DNA of 64,000 nucleotides from Humulus lupulus (Eukaryota > Streptophyta > Magnoliopsida > Rosales > Cannabaceae), in assembly GCF_963169125.1 (NCBI RefSeq), contig NC_084802.1, positions 22,599,107 to 22,663,106 of the forward strand. Reading direction: 5' to 3'. Position numbers and translations under genes: made by a program. Shown here one piece after another: positions 13,801 to 22,328 of this stretch; positions within the stretch are counted from its first letter, which is position 1; each line of letters starts with the position of its first letter. The notes beneath the pieces are model-generated. The model saw only the letters and a list, made by a program, of their open reading frames with translations. It was not told the origin of the DNA and did no database searches.

Positions 13801-14886
13801 AGCACTAGCCATAGCATGGAAATATTTGTTATTCTTATCTCCCGCATGTAACCAGTATTGTTTCGACCTCTGTTTCCAGTAGATTTCCTGTTGTGCCAAA
13901 ATCTCGAAGTAGTTATTCTTTTTGGAAGCAAAGATAGGATAATCAAGAGGGACATTAGAACTTTTCAGCTCAGCCATCAGCTTCTTACTCTTTGTGATGC
14001 GCTGCTTGAAATTGCCAATAAGTGTTCGGCCCCAAGTTGCAAGTTTTGAACTACAAATCTTAATTTTTTCGACAATGGAAAGCTGGCTGTGTAGATCCCA
14101 GCAGTTCAAGACAATCTGGGCACATAAAGGCTCACGGGACCAGGCGTTTTCGTACCGAAAATGATTGACCACAGTACCACGACAATGAGGTTCAGGCTCC
14201 AAAAGAATGGGTGAATGGTCGGAGGAAGAGAAAGCCAGATTTGTAAGAATTACCTCTTGAAATTTGTCTAGCCAACTTTGAGATGTGAGAGCTTTGTCAA
14301 GTCTGATCTCCACACTTTTGTTCGTTCCCATGCTCCGTTCCCAAGTGAAGGGATAACCTCGCAATTCCAGATCATGAAGCTGGCAGCCATTGATGACTGC
14401 TTGAAAACCAGAGATGAGGGACGACGGGTACGGGCGCCCTCCTTTTTTCTCCTCCTGACTTGCAATGTTGTTGAAATCTCCAATAATACACCACGGAAGG
14501 TTTGAGTCCGAGAAAAGAGTGCGAAGGAGGTTCCACGTTCGCTCTCGAAGGCTCCGATTTGGTTCTCCATAAAAACCAGTGAGACGCCATTTTACCATAC
14601 CTGGGATTCTGACTTCAATATCAATATGGTTGTGGGAGTCGCTTAGAAGGTGGGCCTCGTCAGAAACTCTCCAAAGAAGAGCTAAGCCACCCTTTCTGCC
14701 CTGGGCATCTACCGAAAAACAATTTTCAAAGCCCAAACGGGTCTTAACACGATCCACTACATCTCTTTTACATAATGTTTCACATAAAAATAAAAACTTG
14801 GGTTTCTTTTGGACACAAATGTCTTCAAGGAATTGTTGGGCCCGTGGGTTCCCAAGCCCACGACAATTCCAGCTAATAGTGCTCAT
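10816..14886 (-). CDS. LINE ORF2: endonuclease, reverse transcriptase and RNase H, intact
   Basis: A 1356-residue protein that nicks target DNA and reverse-transcribes the element RNA. Domains in order: an APE-like endonuclease (residues 1-230; N7 in WNCRGLG, E36, GDFNN at 136-140, SDH at 222-224); reverse transcriptase (about 485-745; LDMSKAYDRVEW with D576, RQGDPLS, catalytic FADD at 681-684); a zf-RVT region (about 1075-1150, CPVC...H...C); and a C-terminal plant RVT_3-type RNase H (about 1215-1335, with NVDA, an AE...E segment, ETDS and NRVAHAVAR). All expected catalytic residues are visible. The start ATG overlaps the ORF1 stop in the string ATGA, the usual arrangement for termination-reinitiation in plant L1 elements. 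Length is typical for plant L1 ORF2. Confidence 0.95.
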   Translation of the reverse strand: MSTISWNCRGLGNPRAQQFLEDICVQKKPKFLFLCETLCKRDVVDRVKTRLGFENCFSVDAQGRKGGLALLWRVSDEAHLLSDSHNHIDIEVRIPGMVKWRLTGFYGEPNRSLRERTWNLLRTLFSDSNLPWCIIGDFNNIASQEEKKGGRPYPSSLISGFQAVINGCQLHDLELRGYPFTWERSMGTNKSVEIRLDKALTSQSWLDKFQEVILTNLAFSSSDHSPILLEPEPHCRGTVVNHFRYENAWSREPLCAQIVLNCWDLHSQLSIVEKIKICSSKLATWGRTLIGNFKQRITKSKKLMAELKSSNVPLDYPIFASKKNNYFEILAQQEIYWKQRSKQYWLHAGDKNNKYFHAMASARKRSNQIQQLQDEDGNWKNWDSGIDQVIIDYFSGIFQANATSWSSVVSGIRCSVNNFHNEELLKPILEDEVKVALFQMHPDKAPGPDGMGPGFFQHHWGIVGTDIVNMVKDFFVSGTLPIGLNDTNLVLIPKKKNFSTMSDLRPIALCNVLYRVISKVLANRMCGLIDQIISDTQSAFIPGRLISDNVMVAFEVMHYLKRKRKGKKGFMALKLDMSKAYDRVEWGYLRAVMVRMGFHEKWVDLIMTCVTSVRYKIIHGGHVMGPICPSRGIRQGDPLSTYLFIICAEGLSSLIHKFEATRVLQGCRVAQQAPSITHMFFADDSYLFCQATRGAAESVLTLLHLFENASGQKVNTSKSSIFFSPNTDTSSRTQICSILGMTEATEGSLYLGLPNIIGRNKNAILGFIKNKVISRIKGWEGKFLSRAGKEILLKTVIQSLPTYAMSVFLLPIGTCNDIEKLMASFWWKTNSSKGRGIIWMSWDRLAAPKDEGGMGFRHLHDFNLAMLAKQGWRMLCKPDSLVGRVLKARYFPNSDFLSANLGQNPSFVWRSIWGAQDLVRLGVVRTIGNGDNTSITGHPWLLDSDNRFASSTHPGLLNQAVSSLFEVGRRCWDHEVVHDLFSARDAGLILGIPLSDNADSDFWSWSGDRSGLFTVRSAYTLLQLQKPNQPGSNNSGFWRKLWHLKIPPKVTNFLWRAIAECLPTCFHLVTKQVQISAMCPVCNNHVETTTHALLTCDFASSCWSSFEAYSSMATLSTFGNWFEYIQQTFDAEEVCRAAMVCWAVWKARNETVWKRKTSSVEEVIASASVTLDHWRKAQDKTILLSLSLENNDARSESWIKPGTNQIKINVDAVLFQRECSYGFGLVARDSSGRLIEAKTCYQGGFFPAEVVEAMGIKEALSWIKSKNWHNVEIETDSMLSVQSIRSNQIMSSIFGLLIQDCQILLSSLHNVHLRFIKRSANRVAHAVARHSRFLSGCSIFEHNVWADLQALLYSEC

Positions 14887-16104
14887 AATGCTTGGTGGGC
14901 CTGGACACCAAGACCCATCTTCTTCCCGTTTTTTGGTAACTCAACAACATCCTTGGAGGAAAAATTATTAGTTACTATATCAGTGTCCATGGACTCACTT
15001 GTTGAAACTGAAGGCCCATGAAGAGAATCTAAGCCCAACCTCTTTCTTTTTAATTTAGTTATTTCTAAAACCACATCTGTGGAAAACGTAGATGCACTAT
15101 CATTGACCACAATAACTTGCTCATTGAAGACAGTATCTTTTTTCGCATATTCACGATGTGGATTAGCCACATTCTCATTGGTAACAGCTGGCAATCTTTC
15201 AGAATCAAGAGCATCCCCTGATATAGACAAAACTTGTGGAGTGGCATTAACTTCACGTAAGTCAAACTCCTTCCCATCACCGCCGGCATGAATCTCAACC
15301 TTACCGGAACGCAGCCATGGAGAGGCGAGTAAAAAGTTTTGACGTCTGGTCGGTGCTTTCATTTGAATACTATAAGGTTTGACGATTTGATCAAGGGGTG
15401 TATCATAGAGCTTCCCGCAGAACCTTTCGGTGTGGCCCATGATCCCACAAATAAAGCAAAATGGGGGAACTTTTTCATACTTGAAGTTCGCATAGAATGG
15501 TTCGCCGCCCCGTCGTCTGAATTTCATCCTTCTTTCCAGTGGCAATTCGACGTTAACACGCACACGGACACGTAAATACTCACGCCAAACACCTTGGAAA
15601 TTATTTGGATCTGATTCCATATACTCGCCGATATAATGCGCGGCCTCACGAACAGCCCGGTCTGTTTTAAAGCCCGTTTGCAAATCATGGATCTGAACCC
15701 ACATGTCCAATTTATTCATGATAATCGATCTTGGGTTATCGCCTGGTTTCATCCGCTCAATAATGAGTTGCTTTCAATCATAAGTCCATGGACTACCGGT
15801 GATCACCCTTTGAATATCTATCTCATGATAGAATTGGAATAAAAAACGATTTTGTTCAAGAACCTTAACATACATGCCTTTTCCCGGTTTCCATAGGTCT
15901 GCCATGATGTTTTAAAAAGATTTGGAAATCTGAAACCTTTCCAGTTAACAAACGGCCAACTAGGCACCATCTATCGTCAAATTCGGGTTCACCCTCCCCT
16001 GCATTTTCCTCATCAAAGATCGCTTCCTGGTCTTCTTCCTCATCCAAGCATATATCAGCCCATTGCTTGGACAATAGGGCATCAACACTACTACTGGAAG
16101 CCAT
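14883..16104 (-). pseudogene. LINE ORF1 (DUF4283-type RNA-binding protein with zinc knuckle), broken
   Basis: ORF1 proteins of plant L1 elements coat the element RNA. The start is MASSSSVDALLSKQWADI at 16104, followed by an acidic stretch and DRWCLVGRLLTGKVSDFQ, typical of DUF4283. The frame shifts near 15910-15920 in an A/T homopolymer, and the downstream frame then contains an in-frame TGA at 15774-15776. The remainder is open to 14883 and includes MNKLDMWVQIHDLQTGF and a CCHC knuckle, CFICGIMGHTERFC. The last codons overlap ORF2. With two breaks no full-length product is expected from the annotated ATG. Confidence 0.88.
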
Positions 16105-16178
16105 AGAAACCAAAAAGAGTGGCAATAGAGAAGAAGCGTACAAGGTCGAATTCACAAAGACAAGATCAGACAAAAAGT

Positions 16179-16240
16179 AAAAACACACTCTCAAAAACGA
16201 GAGACAAAAACACTCTCAAAAACGAGAGATAAAAACACTA
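16179..16240 (-). repeat. Short tandem repeats in the LINE 5' leader
   Basis: Two adjacent copies of about 25 bp each contain CTCTCAAAAACGAGAG (hairpin-forming, CTCTC loop GAGAG), followed by a partial third copy, AAAAACACTAGGG. They lie 75-140 nt upstream of ORF1. L1 leaders often carry promoter-bearing monomers; a promoter role here is inference. Confidence 0.7.
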
Positions 16241-16329
16241 GGGTATTTTATAGAGTTCTTTTCTTTATTCTACTTCTTATCTTATATTATGTTTATGTGT
16301 ATTGTTTAGCTCTTAGGGAGAAACAAAAG

Positions 16330-17639
16330 TTAAAATAACAAATATATATATAAATAGTAACGATATATATGTGCACACATACTTCTCACAAATATGATAA
16401 TTTTTAATTTATTTTTAAAATATCTTTAAACTAAGAATATATTAGATATACACTTTTTACATATAGAAATATGGTGCATTCTAATTTTAAAGTAAATTAT
16501 TTGATGATGTTTATTAGTTTGAATTTTAGCGTTCATAATAATTTAAATTTTGTATTTTTTATATTTTGATTTATATATTATATATAGTGATTCTAGTTTT
16601 AAAATTAAATATTTTTTTTCTATTAGAAAAAATATTCAATGTAATAAAATATTAAAAATTTATAAATTAAAACTATGAATTTAAAAATTTTATTTAATCA
16701 AATTTTAATTATTTAATTTAAAAAATTTAAATCCAATAAAAAAGTATATATTATTTAGTTAAGGGTTTTTTTTTATTAATACATTTATAGGAAATTTTTG
16801 TTTCATTTATGCTATAAGCAAAAAAGTTATTTCATTAATATATAACCTATTTTTTTATTTTTTAAATTGCGGTCTGCACTACAAGAATTAGATATGTGAG
16901 ATATCTTTGATTATCTTCTCATGTAATTTTGATATTAGTTCTTTGTAGGCATTTATAGCTTACCCATTTGAATGTTGGACAATTTTGTCATGATGTGAGA
17001 TCTCTTTAATTATCTTCTCAAGACAAAATTGTAATTGAATAGTGGATACAAATTTACAATTTCATAAACAAAAGGATCTCTAGCTCTCATATTCTGTCAT
17101 GGTGTTAACCAAGGGTGATGAGGGTGCATCTATATGACCTTGTGAGAACTTCAAGAATTCCACTAGTATCCTTTATTATCCACAAACATGAATATAAATG
17201 TTCAAAACATAAGTTGGTGTATCAATTGTTGTACCCTTTCCAAATATTTCAAAATCTAAAGTAAGCATTAGTCTTTAGTTTTGATTTGAAAATCTTTATA
17301 TATTAGCATCCTTGTTATGATCTTTAATGTCGTAAGCAACACTATATTCAAAGGCTCATCAAAACCCAAGAAAGTACAAAAATAAAGTTAGAAATATCTT
17401 CTAACTACATGAAAGAATAAATTAGTTCCCTACAGTAAAGATAACAATTAATTACATGTACTAACTCAAATTTTAATTTATTGGTAATCATACAACAAAA
17501 AGCTTAGCAAAAAAAAAGGAGTTATAATGTTAAGAAAAAGGCAATGCCAATAAGTAAAGGTAGGTCAAGTGTTTAATTTGCAAAATAAGATTTTATAAGT
17601 TGATATTGATTGCATGGATTGTTTAAGAATAATTAATTT
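16330..17639. other. AT-rich spacer with an isolated CACTA-like terminal motif
   Basis: Mostly A/T with no gene. CACTACAAGAA at 16877-16887 matches the outermost bases of plant CACTA (En/Spm) transposons, and the next 160 bp repeat GATATCTTTGATTATCTTCTCA-like words (compare 16900 and 17005). No matching opposite end and no transposase were seen, so at most this is a CACTA remnant. Confidence 0.35.
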
Positions 17640-18600
17640 GCATAATGATGATGCTATAGTTGGTTAAGTTCCAAAAACATTCAAATGAGTTTCTTTAACT
17701 TGTTTTAGGTTGCAAATGAGGTTGCTTAGCATTCTTTCATTTGCATATAATTCTTTTAAGTTGTTTTAGTTACAAATGAGATTGCTTAAAATTCTTTAGT
17801 TACATATTAGGTTTCTTAAGTTGCATAAGAGAATAATATGTTCATTTTCTGTTGATTTGAGGTTGCAATGGATTGTATTAGTTGTATGAGGATGAAATTA
17901 GCATTTTAGTTTTTAAGTTGTCATGAGTTGCATTGGGTTCACTAACAGGATTAGTGGTGGACGTGACCTCCCCCAAGCTCTTGTCTTTCTTTTTAGTTTT
18001 TTTATAAATTATATATAACTTCATATGGTGGACCCCAGGACTTTTTTTTGCTGACTCTGTTATTGATTGGGCTGTATGGGCTTGTATTTGAGGTTGTATT
18101 AATTACATAAGGATGAAATTAGCATATGAGTTATTAAATTGCATTGGGTTGCCTGGACTTGCATTTGAGGTTGCATAAGAATGAAATGAGCATATGATTT
18201 TTTAAGTTTTTATGAGGTTGCAAGAGCTTGTAGTTGCATAAAAATAAAGTTAGCATATGAATTTTTAAGTTTACATGGCGTTGCATTGAGTTGCATTTGA
18301 GGTTGCAATGAGTTGCATGAGTTACATAAGAATGAAATTAGAATATGAGTTTTAAGGTTGTCATGAGTTGCATGACCTTGCATTTGAAGTGTAGGTTATT
18401 TTAAGTTGCATTGGGCTTACATTTGAAGTTGCAGTAAGTTGTATTAGTTGCACAATGATATAAATTTGCAAATGAGTTTTTTAAAGTTGTTTTAGGTTAC
18501 ATTGAGTTGCACTAGGCTTACATTTAAAGTTATAGTGGGTTGCGTGAGTTGCATGAGAATGAAATTATCATATGAATTTTTAAGTTTCTAATTTATTTTT
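17640..18600 (+). repeat. Degenerate TTGCA-rich interspersed/tandem repeat array
   Basis: The words GAGTTGCAT, GGTTGCAT, TGGGTTGC and ATTTGAGGTTGCA recur dozens of times. A longer unit, AATGAAATTAGCATATGAG plus TTTTTAAGTT, returns at about 17890, 18110, 18180, 18245, 18330 and 18560 with irregular spacing of 60-215 bp. No open frame runs through it. It could be subterminal repeats of a CACTA-type element or an old satellite-like array. Confidence 0.65.
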
Positions 18601-19272
18601 TAAAGTAAGGAAAAATTCAAAATTTACCACTAAATAATTAAAAATAGACTATAAGGATTGTTTTAAGATGGCATGGCATGCTTTCTAACCAGTAATAAAG
18701 AATTCTTAAGGATAAAGAGAATAACATAAATCTAAAAAAGTTGAGATTATAATAATTATTCTATACGATGAATAACTTGTAAATCAAATTCTAACTAGTT
18801 TGGATGGCTTACCTATAAATCAATTTATTTTTGTGAGAATACTAAAAACTCATTAATATATATTACAGAATTCACCATTAGATGTTGTAAATATCTTTCT
18901 TAAATGAAATCATGAGTATATAAATATCTATATAAATTAATATAGGGAAAAAGATACAAAAAAAAAAATGGCAGACATTAGCTTCACCTTCAAAATAGGC
19001 AAAATTGTCATTGCAAGAAAAGTGTCCAAAGTCAGCTATTTAGAATAAGTATCCATGCGAATGAAAGCCAACTAATAACAAAATGTTCTTTTTCTATAAA
19101 TATATAAATATGATAAAAGAAAAGAATAAAATATTTTTTTCAAGAAAAAGTAAAAGGAAAAACAGTAGGTGAGTGAGACAACAAAGAAGAAAACGTAGAA
19201 GTAAAATTAATAAATTAATTTTAATGTAAATTTGAAAAACATTGACATATAAAAATGAAAAGATATAAAAGA
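18601..19272. other. AT-rich spacer left of the gypsy element
   Basis: No gene or clear repeat was recognised. The TACCA target duplication of the neighbouring retrotransposon is at 19273-19277. Confidence 0.5.
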
Positions 19273-19277
19273 TACCA

Positions 19278-20030
19278 TGTACGCCCTGATTTTCCAATTG
19301 GCTATTAGCGAGCTGAGATATGGCCTAATTATATCAGCCACGTGGATACCCCATGACCGGAGCTGCCGTCGTCAGGTCCTACCTCTTTAGCTCAAGGTAA
19401 CCAAATGTTCATCAAGATTACTCAAGGGCCGAGTCAGGACTATGAAGGTCGCAGGTCGAGAAGACATCCAGCTCGGGATACGAACTGGAGTTGGAAGCTA
19501 TGACCTTTCATAAAGTCAACCACGCAATGTAAACGTGCATATATCAGATATCACATGTGTGATATATCCCTGAATTCTCGGACACGCAGCATGAACGTGC
19601 GTATTCAGGCACCCACGACTGGGTTGGGTCGTGCAGCCCATTATCCCCCTTACCTGTTGATTAGACCACACTTCATTTTTCAGGGTTTAGGAATTAATCA
19701 TGAATGTCACAGAAGTGACATGATGGGTAAGAAGGTCACGGGATGACCCCCCTTACCAACTTCCAGGTACCCTCTCCTATAAATATGGAGACCCTGGGAG
19801 TTGCAAAGGGTTGGATTCTATTATGTAACAAAGTATCCTGTAAAGAATACCAGAAATATAGCAATAATATTGGTTGGTGGAGTGGAAGGATTTTAATCTT
19901 TGAACCACCTAAAAACGTAGTTGTGTCATCAGTCCATTAAAAGATCATTCATCTGTTTCGGTTCATTATTAAGCACTAATCTCTTTCTCTTATTTTCTTA
20001 ATTACCTGTTGGCGAAGAACCGCGTCAACA
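19278..20030 (+). repeat. 5' LTR of gypsy element 1 (753 bp)
   Basis: Runs from TGTACGCCC to CGCGTCAACA. TATAAATA at 19778-19785 is the likely promoter TATA box. The last 336 bp (19695-20030) align without gaps to the 3' LTR with 10 mismatches counted by eye (about 97 percent identity; eight are transitions). The first 417 bp have no counterpart at the 3' end. Confidence 0.95.
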
Positions 20031-20052
20031 GTTTGGTGCTTTCGTTGAGAGT
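20031..20052 (+). other. Candidate primer-binding site of gypsy element 1
   Basis: Immediately after the LTR comes GTTTGGTGCTTTCGTTGAGA. The same place in gypsy element 2 (52802) reads identically except A for G, so the sequence is under constraint. TGG at position +5 fits pairing with a tRNA CCA tail, but no plant tRNA could be matched from memory. Confidence 0.5.
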
Positions 20053-20085
20053 TAGTTAGATTGGTGTTATCGCAAACATCCAACT

Positions 20086-22271
20086 ATGGTGACCACTCGA
20101 TCAAGACACGGTAACGAGGCGAAACAACATGATGGGCAGGAGGCTCATCATGCCGCCATCTTCGGTGAGCAAAATCTTGAAGTCCAGCAGCGGCCGGGCA
20201 AGCATCCGATAGGCCAGGATGACACTGGAAGTTCGGCACCCTGGCCACCTAATCCGAACCCGGATTTTCACACGGCGGTAGAGATGGAAAACGCTCAGCT
20301 GAGGAGCCAACTGGCGAAAGCTAGTCAGCAGATTAAGGAGGTGTTGGCCCGGCTACCCCCTCTTACAACCGACGATAACGTCGGAAAGAGGCAAGGCGAG
20401 ACTCGTAAGTCTCGCCGGGGAAATCGGTCCAGGCCTAGCCGCTCGGACAGACCTCCGACGTCCAACTCTACTCCTTCATCGCACCGCCGAGAAGCAAACT
20501 TCGAAGAAATACCCAGAGCCAAGCAACAGTATAGTCGCTTGGTCTGAACTTCAACTCCCAGCCAGCCTCGAGCGCGCCCAGGAGGGCTCGAGGGAATTCT
20601 AGAAGGAGATCCGGGGAGGGCTCACAGCACCAACCCGTCCCCGCCAGCTGTCCTGCGCCTCGTCCAGATCGCCAGGCGCGGGGCCCGCAGGTTGGTAGGG
20701 CCGAAAGGCCCCCACCTAACTTGATCCGCCCTGACGGAACCAGGATTGCATCCCCGGTCAGACATCCTCCATCACCAATAAGATATCCCTCTCCTCCTCG
20801 GCCTATCCGAGATATTTCAGCTTATGGAAGCAGCAGGAGAAACCCGCCATCCGCAGGACCTTCCCGTCGTAGCAGGGCGCCCAGAGGGAGCCCGGATCCT
20901 CACCCCCAGAGGCGGACTCCGAGCTTCTCTAACGGGAGCTACTGGACCGGCAGTCGCCAGAGTGACCTTTCTGGCGGAGACCTGTGTCAACGCTTAAGCT
21001 CAGCGCAAAGTCCTCAGGCCACCCCAAGGGGCGACCTACGAGATCGCCTTAACTCTCATAGGGGGGACCCGGTAGGAGGTGGCAGCCATGCTCGCTCAGG
21101 GGGAGACCTGTCCGAGGTACGTAACGGTGGGAATGCCCCAAATAACCTATCTCAAGATAGGAGGGGCAATAACCCACCAAACGTATACAATGGATCCGGA
21201 GCTGTTGAACAGCCCCGGAGTAACCAAGGAGATCAGGACAAAACCCTTGAGCGCCTGACTCAGATGGAGGAGCTAATGAGGAAGCTCTTGTCGGAGAAAG
21301 AGAAAGACGAATATGATTTGGAGGGCGAGCTTGAGCTCTTCGCCCCAAGCATAGTAGCAACGACATACCCACCCGGTTTCCGTATGCCACACCTATCCAA
21401 ATTCAACAGAGACGGAGATCCGTCGGATCATCTGGGGATGTTCAATACCCTGATGATGGCCCACAACATTGGCCCTGAGCTGAGGTGTCTGATATTTCCC
21501 TCCACACTGACTGGACCAGCCAGACAGTGGTTCAAACAAAGCAAGAAACAATCAATCAGCTCCTGGAAAACTTTCTCTGCTGACTTCAAAAGGGCATTCC
21601 GAGCCTCCCAGGCCGCCCGCGTCAAGGCCGACTCCCTGGCTAACGTGAGGCAACAACTCGATGAGCCTTTGAAGGCTTACCTGAGCAGGTTCACGAACAT
21701 CGCTGCTCGGGCCAGAGACGCAGATGACAGCTCCAAGCTCATGGCTTTGAGAACTGGAATCCTTGTCGGAGGGAGACTCTGGAATGAAATACAAAGGAAG
21801 GGAGTCAGCTCAGTAAATGAATTCCTGAATAGGGCCCAAGGATGGATCAACTTGGAGGAAGCACAAGCCTCAGCTGCAGGAACCATCCAGGTCCCTGATC
21901 AGCCCGCTGGAGTGGGAACGGAGGTTGTGACACCGACCCAGAATGTTACACAGAATAACCAGTTCGGTGGAGGCAAAATAAAGGGTAACGGCGAGGGTAA
22001 CCAGCACGGCCCAAAGAAGAATAAGTCCGTAGAAAAATTTAAGCCAGTCTACACGACCTATACAGAGCTCAACCACTCTATGGAGAACATCTTCCTAGCA
22101 AACTCTACTCGTCTCCCCTGGAAGAAGCCGGAGCCGTTAAAGCACCAGAAGGGGAAGAGAGACACCTCAAAGTTTTGCCGTTTCCACAACGACGTTGGCC
22201 ACAATACTGATGATTGTAGGCATTTGAAAGATGAGATCGAAACTCTCATCAGAGCCGGCCCCTTGGCTTAG
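20086..22271 (+). pseudogene. gag of gypsy element 1, broken
   Basis: Capsid protein of the virus-like particle. The first part (20086-20547, 153 residues) begins MVTTRSRHGNEAKQHDGQ and contains a coiled-coil-like segment, MENAQLRSQLAKASQQIKE, also found in element 2. The frame is then lost (TGA at 20545) and resumes by 20721 in another frame, open to the TAG at 22269-22271. This second part carries the retrotransposon gag core (FPSTLTGPARQWF and LANVRQQLDEPLKAYLSRF) and a C-terminal knuckle CRFHNDVGHNTDDC, which is C-x2-H-x4-H-x4-C rather than CCHC. Two in-frame stops (22269, 22326) separate gag from pol; one may be normal for the lineage. Confidence 0.9.
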
Positions 22272-22328
22272 TACGCGCGGAATAGGGTTCCAACAGGCCG
22301 ACCTGCTCCGGAAGCCCCGATCAGTTAA

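Larger units (their letters stand above)
10769..16316 (-). mobile_element. L1-type LINE, full length about 5.55 kb, with target-site duplication
   Basis: Non-LTR retrotransposon on the minus strand, with a 5' leader (16105-16316), ORF1, ORF2, a short 3' UTR and a poly(A) tail (poly-T at 10769-10786 on the plus strand). Flanking duplications are GGAGAAACAAAG at 10757-10768 and GGAGAAACAAAAG at 16317-16329, differing by one A. The duplication directly abuts the poly(A) tail, as expected from target-primed reverse transcription. Because ORF2 is uninterrupted over 1356 codons the insertion looks recent, but ORF1 is broken, so autonomous movement is unlikely. Confidence 0.93.
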
